From CAZDKO01 sp964506075 [NCBI: uncultured bacterium] (lineage in GTDB: Bacteria > CAZDME01 > JAYEMH01), in contig CAZDKO010000022.1 in NCBI GenBank assembly GCA_964506075.1, positions 1 to 29,966 on the forward strand: 29,966 nt of DNA, in the 5' to 3' direction. Below are positions 1-6,504 of the stretch, one piece after another; the first letter of the stretch is position 1, and every line of letters begins with the position of its first letter. The notes under the pieces were generated by a model. That model saw nothing but the letters and a program-made list of their open reading frames with translations, did not search any database and was not told the origin of the DNA. Both the position numbers and the translations under genes were made by a program.

Positions 1-575
1 TTTTTCTTTAACCGGCGGATATTATCCCGGGACGTATTTCTGGGAATCTGCAACGTTCGGGCAATCTCTATCATAGCTAAACCGGGGGTCGCCTTAATTA
101 CCCGTAATATTTTTCCCTGGAGCGGAGTAATCTTAATTTTAGCGAAAGGTATCCGGGGTTCTTCTCCCTTGATATAAACCCGATTTTCGTGAGAAAATTC
201 TATTATTTCCACTATCCCGTTTTTCTTTAACCGGCGGATATTATCCCGGGACGTATTTCTGGGAATCTGCAACGTTCGGGCAATCTCTATCATAGCTAAA
301 CCGGGGGTCGCCTTAATTACCCGTAATATTTTTCCCTGGAGCGGAGTAATCTTAATTTTAGCGAAAGGTATCCGGGGTTCTTCTCCCTTGATATAAACCC
401 GATTTTCGTGAGAAAATTCTATTATTTCCACTATCCCGTTTTTCTTTAACCGGCGGATATTATTCCAGGACGTAGTTCTGGGGAGCTGCAACGTTCGGGC
501 AATCTCTATCATAGCTAAACCGGGGGTCGCCTTAATTATCCGTAATATCTTTTCCTGGAGCGGGGTAATCTTAAT
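1..575. repeat. Tandem 219-bp intragenic repeat (two exact copies plus one diverged)
   Basis: Bases 1-219 and 220-438 appear identical by eye, and 439 to about 575 repeats the first two thirds of the unit with nine substitutions. The period is 219 bp, or 73 codons, so the frame is kept. Each unit encodes one winged-helix domain. The array reaches the first base of the window, so its true copy number cannot be known here, and short-read assembly could have collapsed it. Confidence 0.95.
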
Positions 576-1280
576 TTTAGCGGCTATCTCTCCGGGATTT
601 TTACTCCGGGCGGCCAGATAAGAGACTACATCTGAATAGCCGTCCTGTCTTAACTGCTCTTCTACTTTCTTAAAATACACCTTTCTCGCTTCTTCAAGCG
701 TGCCGACTTTAACATAGGCTTCGTCTAACCGGGAGATAATACTGTTTATCCGTAAAGCAATTTGATTGAGGGTAAGACCGTTATTAAGTTCTGCCAGTAA
801 CTCCTCCACCGAATTACCGCGGGCAAGTAATATCAGAAGTTCCTCTCCGCCGAAGGTTACCTTATTATTAAATTGAGAAAAATATATGCTTACCGGTTCC
901 GGGCTAACGTTATTATTCCTATGGGAGTTGTTTCTTTGAAGAGCAGACCAGACACCCGGCCGGCTGGCGTTGTTGGCCAGATTCTCTGCTTCCGTGGGGT
1001 CGGCAAAGAAATTAACCGTTTTACCGCCTATATGTCCCTCGGCGACCCCGGGAGTAAAGTTGGCTGGCGAGGTTGACTCTCCCAAAGAAGCTAATAATTT
1101 TTCCTGGACGGCCGCGTTCTCCTTTACGGAAGTCGGACGTAATAAAGAAGTAGCCAGACCAACATCCACAAAAGCGATATTAAATAAAAAAACTCCCGTC
1201 ACAACCAAAGCCGTTGTCTTGAGGAGTTTTTTTTGTATAACGCATTTAGTATATATTAGCCGGCTATGTCTTTTTAGCAT
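1..1280 (-). CDS. Membrane-anchored or exported protein with tandem winged-helix repeats (3' end beyond window)
   Basis: An open frame runs without a stop from the ATG at 1280 through base 1, so at least 426 residues are encoded and the C-terminus lies outside the window. An in-frame TAA two codons upstream makes this the first possible ATG; the only Shine-Dalgarno-like sequence is a weak AAGG almost touching it. Residues about 19-44 are a hydrophobic helix after a basic N-terminus (signal anchor or signal peptide). Residues 45-233 are an unrecognised mostly helical linker. From residue 234 there are 73-residue units, at 234-306, 307-379 and 380 onward, each reading as a winged helix: ITPLQxKILRxIKATPG, AMIEIARTLQ, PRxTSxxNIRRLKKNG, then the wing IVEIIEFSHENRVYIKG. 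No family name is claimed. A riboswitch-like leader precedes it. The ORF and repeats are certain; DNA binding is inferred from fold resemblance. Confidence 0.85.
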   Translation of the reverse strand, partial: MLKRHSRLIYTKCVIQKKLLKTTALVVTGVFLFNIAFVDVGLATSLLRPTSVKENAAVQEKLLASLGESTSPANFTPGVAEGHIGGKTVNFFADPTEAENLANNASRPGVWSALQRNNSHRNNNVSPEPVSIYFSQFNNKVTFGGEELLILLARGNSVEELLAELNNGLTLNQIALRINSIISRLDEAYVKVGTLEEARKVYFKKVEEQLRQDGYSDVVSYLAARSKNPGEIAAKIKITPLQEKILRIIKATPGLAMIEIARTLQLPRTTSWNNIRRLKKNGIVEIIEFSHENRVYIKGEEPRIPFAKIKITPLQGKILRVIKATPGLAMIEIARTLQIPRNTSRDNIRRLKKNGIVEIIEFSHENRVYIKGEEPRIPFAKIKITPLQGKILRVIKATPGLAMIEIARTLQIPRNTSRDNIRRLKK

Positions 1281-1322
1281 ACCTTATATAATATATGTAA
1301 GAGCGCTTCTTCTTTATAAAAT

Positions 1323-1356
1323 AAAAAAACTGAGTTACCCCTACTAGGCAACTCAG
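1323..1356 (-). terminator. Intrinsic terminator in the leader of the winged-helix gene
   Basis: Read on the minus strand, CTGAGTTGCC and GGGGTAACTCAG form a strong stem closed by a TAGTA loop and followed directly by seven T. Its 5' arm is the same sequence as the 3' end of the upstream aptamer (1347-1358), so the two structures exclude each other. It lies 42 nt before the ATG and fits a riboswitch expression platform. Confidence 0.85.
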
Positions 1357-1438
1357 CCTTCGCCCTACCATCCGGCGAACTGGAGCTTTGCGTCCTCCCG
1401 TGCTTAGATTTCGTAGAAATCTACGGGGGGTAGCCTTT
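1347..1438 (-). promoter_or_regulatory. Cyclic-di-GMP-I (GEMM)-like riboswitch aptamer
   Basis: On the minus strand this leader holds GGACGCAAAGC (1385-1395), the hallmark of the GEMM / c-di-GMP-I family, after a long hairpin whose tip is TAGATTTC-TAC-GAAATCTA (1405-1423) with an outer CCCGT/ACGGG stem. It is followed by a second hairpin TTCGCC/GGCGAA (1359-1379) and by GGCTGAGTTGCC (1347-1358), the counterpart of the family's 3' GCCGGGTTGCC-type strand. GGC near 1435 can pair with GCC at 1347 to close P1. The first hairpin lacks the usual GNRA tetraloop, and the 5' junction reads GGCTACC instead of GGCAAACC, so the ligand could be c-di-GMP, cGAMP or another variant. A folded aptamer would take up the terminator's 5' arm, which predicts ligand-dependent switching on. 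Confidence 0.68.
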
Positions 1439-1461
1439 AACTAGTATTATAAACTGTATTT

Positions 1462-1490
1462 ATTATAACATATCAACCAGGCCATGTCAA
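1462..1490 (-). promoter_or_regulatory. Consensus sigma70 promoter for the riboswitch and winged-helix gene
   Basis: TTGACA (1485-1490) and TATAAT (1462-1467) are separated by exactly 17 bp on the minus strand. Initiation is expected near 1454-1456, about 18 nt before the aptamer begins. It is a perfect hexamer match at ideal spacing. Confidence 0.87.
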
Positions 1491-1499
1491 ATCAAGCGA

Positions 1500-1718
1500 T
1501 TACTAAGCCTGCGCGGGGGCTCTAATATTAAGACACCATTATCTCAATATTTGTTCCCCTGAAGCGCAAAATGCCTGAAGTTTAAAACCAGAATTAAGGA
1601 TTAAGACGTTCGCTTTACTCCCTTTAAGAATTAAGTATTTATTTTACTTACCTCTTAATTCTGTATCCTTACCTCTGAATTTTTTTACTGAAAACTGACA
1701 CTAACTACTGACTACTGT
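1500..1718. other. Non-coding stretch with a hairpin and low-complexity repeat
   Basis: No coding frame is credible here. It holds an AT-rich inverted repeat, AGAATTAAG (1627-1635) against CTTAATTCT (1664-1672), without a T tract. That hairpin could mark the transcript end of the membrane protein gene ending at 1719. Bases 1693-1731 are a degenerate repeat of ACTACTG-type heptamers that runs into the stop codon of that gene. Confidence 0.6.
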
Positions 1719-1731
1719 CTACTGACTACTT
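1693..1731. repeat. Low-complexity CAGTAGT-type repeat
   Basis: On the minus strand this is a run of imperfect TAGTCAGTAG/ACAGTAGT units. It overlaps the last codons and the stop of the neighbouring membrane protein (its final Ser-Ser-Gln-stop). The same repeat recurs at 2430-2459 on the other side of that gene. Confidence 0.8.
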
Positions 1732-2201
1732 TTTCTGCGAGAATGGATTCTGCCTATTTTTTCCTGAAGAGTTCCCATCGGACAAATCATACACCACCCC
1801 CGGTGTTTAGTCGGTATACCGATAACAATTGAGATGATGGTGGTTAAAAGGCACATTATCACAAAAACTGAACCGATAGCCAGAAAACTTCCTCCGGTGC
1901 GAATGATACGGTATATCAAAAAACTCATAAATAAAACAAATATCAGCCAGCGAAACCAGTCTCTGGTAAAAATCTTGGGGATGGGTTTTTTACGGCTTAG
2001 TTTGGAAAGTCCAATATCTAAAAAAGCCCCCCGGGGACATAAATTCCAGCACCAGTACCGCCCTTTAAAAAATGAGAGGGTTAAAAAGAAAACCATCATG
2101 GCAATAACCAGATAACCGAGAACCGGATAAAAAAATCCGCCGATGACGATAAGAGGCAGGAACCAGATAGTGATTAACTGCAGGGTATTGCGATTTTTCA
2201 T
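1719..2201 (-). CDS. Membrane 4Fe-4S binding protein (NapH/CcoG-like Fer4_5)
   Basis: This 160-residue protein has about four membrane helices (near 10-45, 85-100 and 105-130) and two short cysteine motifs facing the same side, CWNLCPRG (C51, C55) and CMICPMG (C137, C140). Proteins of the NapH/RdxA/CcoG/NosR membrane-ferredoxin group carry such CxxxCP pairs and pass electrons between membrane quinol or thiol donors and partner oxidoreductases. The soluble ferredoxin domain of the larger members is missing, so this is a minimal form. AGGAAAG lies 8 nt before the ATG, and a TATAAT-like -10 at 2219-2224 lies just upstream. The C-terminus RRKSSQ is made by a low-complexity repeat running through the stop, so the original end may have been different. 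Its electron partner is unknown. Confidence 0.8.
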   Translation of the reverse strand: MKNRNTLQLITIWFLPLIVIGGFFYPVLGYLVIAMMVFFLTLSFFKGRYWCWNLCPRGAFLDIGLSKLSRKKPIPKIFTRDWFRWLIFVLFMSFLIYRIIRTGGSFLAIGSVFVIMCLLTTIISIVIGIPTKHRGWCMICPMGTLQEKIGRIHSRRKSSQ

Positions 2202-2298
2202 TAAATTCTTTCCTGTGTATTATATAAGGTTATAATCTTTTTATTGTTTTACAGACAAAAACGCCACACAAGTGAGTGGTTAATTGGTGAACGGTAAA

Positions 2299-2379
2299 TA
2301 GTCGTTAGTGAATAGTATCTAGTATTTAGTAAACGCTAACAAACAACTAACGACCAACGACTAAATACTAACGACTATA
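2299..2379. repeat. Inverted repeat, part of a larger imperfect palindrome
   Basis: TAGTATTTAGT (2321-2331) is complementary to ACTAAATACTA (2361-2371), and the outer ATAGTCGTTAGT (2299-2310) to ACTAACGACTAT (2368-2379), with an asymmetric bulge of about 10 bases. Beyond it, AGTGGTTAATTGGT near 2268 partly pairs with the region ending in ATAACCACT near 2430, so the imperfect palindrome spans roughly 170 bp. This may be a MITE-like remnant. Confidence 0.65.
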
Positions 2380-2429
2380 TCCCTTTTAACAAGTTAACCA
2401 TTTAACCAAACCGGCCAACCGATAACCAC

Positions 2430-2459
2430 TGATTACTGTCTACTAACTACTGACTACTT
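2430..2459. repeat. Second copy of the ACTACTG low-complexity repeat
   Basis: The stretch ACTGTCTACT, AACTACTGACTACT matches the repeat at 1693-1731 in the same orientation. The two copies bracket the membrane 4Fe-4S gene and its upstream palindrome. Confidence 0.75.
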
Positions 2460-2473
2460 ACTGAGGACTTAAA

Positions 2474-2500
2474 TGGGCAGATATTTGAAATATCTGCCCA
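2474..2500 (-). terminator. Hairpin terminator after the acidic lipoprotein gene
   Basis: TGGGCAGATATT and AATATCTGCCCA form a perfect 12-bp stem with a 3-nt loop, 20 bp beyond the stop codon. The following minus-strand bases are only moderately T-rich (TTTAAGT), so termination efficiency is uncertain. Confidence 0.7.
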
Positions 2501-2520
2501 ATAAGCCTGGATTATATTAC

Positions 2521-2811
2521 TTACTGCCCTTCTGAAGGCGAAACTGCTGGAACTTCAGACGGAGTTGTTTCGGCTTCGGTTACTGTTTCGGTTACGGCTT
2601 CTTCGGTTAAACCCTGGGTGGTTTCAACGGCAATCTCTTCTGCCTCTTCTACACCCTGGTCAAAAGTAGCTTCAACATCGGTCTCGGTTATTACTGCTTC
2701 CTGCTCCTCCATTTCCTGAGCTCCTTCTCTGCTGCAACCGTTTGTCATAAAACCTATACCGGCAATAAGTCCAACTAGCATCAAACTAGTGATGGCTTTT
2801 TTCATATTCAT
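2521..2811 (-). CDS. Small acidic Glu/Thr-rich putative lipoprotein
   Basis: This is a 96-residue protein of no family I recognise. It opens with MNMKK, a hydrophobic signal segment (about 6-20) and MTNGC (C26), a loose lipobox with Thr at -3. The rest is strongly acidic, built of Glu, Thr, Val and Ala (EAVITETDVEATFDQG, TEEAVTETVTEAET), and should be disordered. GGAGGT lies five bases before the first ATG, which decides the start; a second ATG two codons later is also possible. It follows DoxX after 102 bp and ends at a strong hairpin, so it can be expressed alone. A surface or periplasmic lipoprotein is inferred from the N-terminus only. Confidence 0.75.
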   Translation of the reverse strand: MNMKKAITSLMLVGLIAGIGFMTNGCSREGAQEMEEQEAVITETDVEATFDQGVEEAEEIAVETTQGLTEEAVTETVTEAETTPSEVPAVSPSEGQ

Positions 2812-2913
2812 ACGTCACCTCCTTTCTAACAATTATGTGGAAAATTGAAATCTTTCTTTACGTTTAATTTTCCTGAATCTTTATCCATAAATTATCTTTT
2901 TTTAAAAAAATAA

Positions 2914-3309
2914 TTAGAATTTTCTAGTGATTCCTAATTTACCCGTTCCCAGCAACATCAGCGAAATACAAGAAAAAGCGATGACAAAGGTATACTCCAC
3001 CCCGCCTTTTGCCAGGAAGAACCCGTTGGGTAGATGAACCTTGACTCCCGCTACCACAATAAGAATAAAAATTAAAGCCGCCGCTATCCTGGTTCCAAAA
3101 CCGATGATAAGACATATTCCCCCCACCAGTTCAACATAAGCAGCCGCATAAGCCCATAAATCTGCCGGGACAAATCCCAGATTAGAAACCGTCTTGGTAA
3201 AATTATCCATACCGGAGCCTCCGAATAACCCCAGAACCTTCTGCAAGCCGTGGGTGACAAAAACCACCCCCAAACTTAAACGCAGCGGAAGACTTGCCCA
3301 TTTAGTCAT
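2914..3309 (-). CDS. DoxX family membrane protein
   Basis: This 131-residue protein has four predicted membrane helices (about 8-25, 48-70, 75-93, 105-122). The N-terminal pattern LRLSLGVVFVTHGLQKVLGLFGG is typical of the DoxX/DoxD family, and total length matches. DoxX-like proteins are membrane subunits or partners of quinone-linked redox enzymes (named from thiosulfate:quinone oxidoreductase), but most are uncharacterised. A strong purine-rich site (GGAAGGGGGGAGAT) precedes the ATG. It sits 17 bp after the NADH dehydrogenase gene, which supports a role beside the quinone-reducing enzyme. The exact function is not determined by the sequence. Confidence 0.85.
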   Translation of the reverse strand: MTKWASLPLRLSLGVVFVTHGLQKVLGLFGGSGMDNFTKTVSNLGFVPADLWAYAAAYVELVGGICLIIGFGTRIAAALIFILIVVAGVKVHLPNGFFLAKGGVEYTFVIAFSCISLMLLGTGKLGITRKF

Positions 3310-3326
3310 ATCTCCCCCCTTCCTTT

Positions 3327-4499
3327 CTACTTACTTAAACTTTTTACGGCTAAACTCTTAAGTAAACGCAGTTTATTCCGCCTTTCAGACCGGTATAAAC
3401 ACATAAAATAATGGCTTAAATATCCTGAAAACCCGTGTACCTTCCGGCCTAAAATAAGCCCCGGCGCCTTTCCCTGCGCTATCGGTATAAGATAACCTAA
3501 ATCAACAGGTTTATATTCTTCAAGAATTTTTTTAGAAATATTATTTATGATATTTTGAGCCGCTGTTTTCCCCTCTTCAATTGAAAACATAACCGCCATT
3601 CTTAACGGCCCCCCGATTTTTTTATCCGTAAAAAAAGCCGTATCCCCGGCAAAAAATACATCTTTCCCTATTCTATTTAGGGGACGAAGGGTATTATCTA
3701 CCCTGATTCTGGTCCTTTCACTTAAAAGGTCAGGTTGTTTTAAAAAATCCCCCGTTTTTACCCCGGCCGTCCAGATGCAAAAGGCGTCTTTTATCTGCCT
3801 TCCTGAATCTAAAGTAAGCGTTTCCCCTTCATAATTTTTAACTGCGTCCTGACAGATACATTCTATTTTCAAGCGTTCCAATTCCTGCCTGACTTCGTTT
3901 CTTAGCCAGTCCGGAACGACTGTCAGTATATCGGGAGCTTTTTCAATGACATAGATATTATGGATAATCTTTTGCCGTTCCAACAAAAATTTTACGTTTG
4001 TCGCTATTTCAACCCCCGTATACCCCCCTCCGATAATTACTACATTTATTTGTTGTGCAGCCCGGACTTTTTCCAAAAGAGCCGTTTTTATTTTAACGGC
4101 GTCTTCTACGTTATCCAGTTTATAAAACATTTTTCCAAACTTATCATTACCATAAAAATTAGTTTCGGAACCGCTTGATATCACGACATATTGAAAATCA
4201 ATATCCCGGCCGGAAACATTTATTTTTTTCTTTTCCAGGTTCAGAAGTTCTATATCACCCTTGATAAATTCACACCCCAGTTTTCCTGATAACAATCTCA
4301 GGTCTAATCTCAAAACATCCGGATTCAGCCATCCCCCGATAACATCAGGCAACATCGGTAAGAATTCAGAATACTCTTTCCTGTCTATAAGGATAAGCTT
4401 AAAATTCTTATCCAGAAGATGTCTGTATCTGAAAAAATACCTTAAGGCACTAACGCCCGCAAATCCCCCGCCGGCTATTATGATATTAGTTTTTGACAC
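3327..4499 (-). CDS. NAD(P)/FAD-dependent oxidoreductase, type II NADH dehydrogenase-like (NDH-2)
   Basis: This is a two-dinucleotide-fold flavoprotein of about 390 residues. The FAD motif IIIAGGGFAG is at residues 6-15, the NAD(P)H motif VVIIGGGYTGVEIA begins near 155, and FFAGDTA (FAD-binding C-terminal motif) lies near 280. The C-terminus (GFSGYLSHYFMCLYRS) resembles the NDH-2 membrane-association region. NDH-2 oxidises NADH and reduces a membrane quinone without pumping. The start is uncertain: GTG at 4499 fits the family N-terminus and overlaps the preceding polyprenyl synthase by 14 bp; upstream ATGs at 4541 and 4565 give overlaps of 56 and 80 bp and residues unlike the family. No start has a good ribosome site, so translation may be coupled. 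Sulfide:quinone-reductase-like chemistry is less likely because the paired cysteines expected there are not evident. Confidence 0.85.
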   Translation of the reverse strand: MSKTNIIIAGGGFAGVSALRYFFRYRHLLDKNFKLILIDRKEYSEFLPMLPDVIGGWLNPDVLRLDLRLLSGKLGCEFIKGDIELLNLEKKKINVSGRDIDFQYVVISSGSETNFYGNDKFGKMFYKLDNVEDAVKIKTALLEKVRAAQQINVVIIGGGYTGVEIATNVKFLLERQKIIHNIYVIEKAPDILTVVPDWLRNEVRQELERLKIECICQDAVKNYEGETLTLDSGRQIKDAFCIWTAGVKTGDFLKQPDLLSERTRIRVDNTLRPLNRIGKDVFFAGDTAFFTDKKIGGPLRMAVMFSIEEGKTAAQNIINNISKKILEEYKPVDLGYLIPIAQGKAPGLILGRKVHGFSGYLSHYFMCLYRSERRNKLRLLKSLAVKSLSK

Positions 4500-5433
4500 A
4501 GGTAATCTGCTTTCTAAGCCAGGATAAAACGTTGAAAGCATCGTGGAACTGGCCAGCGAAACCATTTAAAATCAATCTTTCCGCACGCCTTAATAAGTTG
4601 TTAACGTCTTTAGAAATATCTTCCATTACCTTATGCTTTCTCATCAGAAAAACTATCTTTCCCGCTTCCTTAAGAGTCTCTTTTCCTTTTCCCAGAGCTT
4701 TTTTAAGGGCCTGTTTATCCCCCGCCCGGCATTTCTTTAAGAGGTATATAAGAGGAAGGGTAACGACACCCTGTTTTAAATCAGTAAAACTCTCTTTATC
4801 TTTAGATTTAACAAAATAGTCGTAACAGTCGTCCACTATCTGATAAATTATCCCCACATCCAGCCCAAAAAGATAGGCCTTTCTAACCGTTTCATCCGGC
4901 ATTCCTTTTACGTATGTTCCCAGCTTACAGGCACTGGCAAAAAGAACACCGCTTTTTTTCTCTATTATTGAAAAATATTTCTCTCTGGTTAAAGAATAAT
5001 TCCTGCGGCAGTTCTGCTCAGTAATTTCGCCTTTTAAAACCTCCGATAAAGCCCTGGTTATTTCAATATTTATTATGGGATCTTTAAGCCGGCTTATAAG
5101 GGAAAAAGCGGACGAAAAAAGATAATCGCCATAAAGAAGACTGACAGGAATATTGTTCTGAAGATAAAGAGATGGTTTCCCCCGGCGTAAGTTCGAATTA
5201 TCCAGAATATCGTCATGAATTAACGTGGCGGCATGTAAAAGTTCCAGGGCAGAAGCAATATTAATCGAGCTCTCGTTTCCGCTGCCTGAGAAAATGAGAA
5301 AAAGTCTCCCTCTCAGTCTCTTACCATCGTCTAGCCGGGCGTTCCTATAGAGTCCAGAAAAAAAAGGACTGCCTCCTTTGAGAACAGACCGCATCCTGCT
5401 TTCCACATCTTTTAACACTTCTTCAATATTCAT
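4486..5433 (-). CDS. Long-chain trans-polyprenyl diphosphate synthase
   Basis: This 315-residue all-helical prenyl synthase condenses isopentenyl diphosphate onto an allylic primer to make the polyprenyl tail of a quinone. The first aspartate motif is reduced to DDILD (74-78), followed by RRG; the second is DDCYD (201-205), and the substrate motif appears as DDGKRLRG (35-42). Residues before the first motif (HAATLIHDD) are small, as in synthases making long chains rather than farnesyl diphosphate. Its ATG overlaps the stop of the UbiA-type gene (ATGA), so the two are translationally coupled. Exact chain length cannot be read from the sequence. Confidence 0.92.
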   Translation of the reverse strand: MNIEEVLKDVESRMRSVLKGGSPFFSGLYRNARLDDGKRLRGRLFLIFSGSGNESSINIASALELLHAATLIHDDILDNSNLRRGKPSLYLQNNIPVSLLYGDYLFSSAFSLISRLKDPIINIEITRALSEVLKGEITEQNCRRNYSLTREKYFSIIEKKSGVLFASACKLGTYVKGMPDETVRKAYLFGLDVGIIYQIVDDCYDYFVKSKDKESFTDLKQGVVTLPLIYLLKKCRAGDKQALKKALGKGKETLKEAGKIVFLMRKHKVMEDISKDVNNLLRRAERLILNGFAGQFHDAFNVLSWLRKQITCVKN

Positions 5434-6332
5434 CCTTTTAGGACTACTATCAAAATACCTATACCGACCACTGAATGAAGCATCACCGTTAAAGCACTCA
5501 CCCGGGTAAAAATTTTTTTATTCTTAAGCCCGCTCTTAAGTATAATATAAACCACCAACCCTATAAGATAAAATAAACTCATTAAACCGGACCACGGCGG
5601 GAGTATTTTTAACCAGATATTAACCCAGAGCGACACGAGAGATAAAAGTACGACTCCCCCATAGAGAATATATCCTCGTTCTCTGCCGAAATATACAACC
5701 AGAGTATTTTTTTTTACCCGCGCATCAGATTCAAAATCGGGTATCTCGTTACAAATTATTACCCCGGCGATTAAAAATGAAACCGGTAAAGAAAGCAGAA
5801 ATAAATCCAGCTCCCAAAGTCCCGTTAATAGATAGAAACTACCCGCCACCAGAAACACGCCGAATAATAAAAAAATATCAACTTCTCCTAATTTATTATA
5901 TGCCAGACGTAACGGCGGAGCCGTATATTGAACGGCTAATATCCCGGCTATAACCATAATCACGACAATAACAGGGTTTCTGGTTATGAAGGATATTATA
6001 ATACCGCACAGCAAGGAAAGAAACAAAAAAAATAAAGAAAATCCTAATATTTCCCCGGCACTATAAACACCCTTTTGTATGGCTTTAGAGCCGCCGAAAA
6101 AGGGGTTATCATTACCTTCTAAAGCATCGGCACCGCTTCGGTCATCAAAATAATCGTTAAATAAATTGGCCGCCAGATGGGCGGAAACAACCCCTACAAA
6201 CCCAAGCGTAAAGTTTATCAGGGATACAGAAAAACCTTTATTATAAGCATAAGCCGCACCGATAAAAAACGGTATTATGCTCGCCGGTAAAAAATGGGCT
6301 CTGGCAGCCCTAAAAATTGATATATTTATCAC
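5430..6332 (-). CDS. UbiA family prenyltransferase (MenA-like)
   Basis: This 300-residue integral membrane protein has eight to nine helices. Both magnesium-diphosphate sites of the UbiA superfamily are present: NLFNDYFDDRSGAD (57-70, NDxxD) and DFESDARVKKNTLVVYFG (199 onward, DxxxD). The pattern is closest to 1,4-dihydroxy-2-naphthoate prenyltransferase (MenA), which attaches the polyprenyl tail in menaquinone synthesis. The adjacent polyprenyl synthase and NADH dehydrogenase support a quinone role. Other UbiA enzymes (chlorophyll, heme O, archaeal lipid) are less likely but not excluded. The start is GTG at 6332 with no clear ribosome site. It heads the operon and has a good promoter about 120 bp upstream. 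Confidence 0.87.
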   Translation of the reverse strand: MINISIFRAARAHFLPASIIPFFIGAAYAYNKGFSVSLINFTLGFVGVVSAHLAANLFNDYFDDRSGADALEGNDNPFFGGSKAIQKGVYSAGEILGFSLFFLFLSLLCGIIISFITRNPVIVVIMVIAGILAVQYTAPPLRLAYNKLGEVDIFLLFGVFLVAGSFYLLTGLWELDLFLLSLPVSFLIAGVIICNEIPDFESDARVKKNTLVVYFGRERGYILYGGVVLLSLVSLWVNIWLKILPPWSGLMSLFYLIGLVVYIILKSGLKNKKIFTRVSALTVMLHSVVGIGILIVVLKG

Positions 6333-6450
6333 GTTTGGTCTTAAAATTCAATAAAAATTTTAGTCCTGTTTTATTTTACTTCTTCAAATGGGCGGTATAT
6401 ATAGGTGGTGGGTTAAAATTAACAGGGTTTATGGATTTTTATAATAATAT

Positions 6451-6479
6451 ATTATATAAGGCTTTTTAACAAATGGCAA
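6451..6479 (-). promoter_or_regulatory. Sigma70-type promoter for the quinone operon
   Basis: TTGCCA (6474-6479) and TATAAT (6451-6456) are 17 bp apart on the minus strand, pointing at the UbiA-type gene. The transcript leader would be about 110 nt. The -35 differs from consensus by one base. Confidence 0.75.
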
Positions 6480-6504
6480 GATGATTCGGATTGAATCTGA
6501 TATT

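Larger units (their letters stand above)
2202..2520. other. Non-coding 319-bp gap rich in inverted and simple repeats
   Basis: No coding frame is supported. It contains a large imperfect palindrome around 2268-2440 (core arms at 2299-2331 and 2361-2379), a low-complexity ACTACTG repeat (2430-2459) and the terminator-like hairpin of the lipoprotein gene (2474-2500). Confidence 0.7.

Noticed and set aside
1-575. CRISPR array or simple satellite
   Set aside because: The unit is 219 bp with no spacers, keeps an open frame over all copies and encodes a domain, so it is an intragenic duplication.
873-1347. Plus-strand open frames of 67 and 125 codons
   Set aside because: They overlap the minus-strand winged-helix gene, its leader and terminator, and show no domain.
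1347-1438. Cobalamin, TPP or SAM riboswitch in place of GEMM
   Set aside because: None of the diagnostic boxes (GCCACTG, CTGAGA, the SAM-I core) is present; GGACGCAAAGC fits c-di-GMP-I best.
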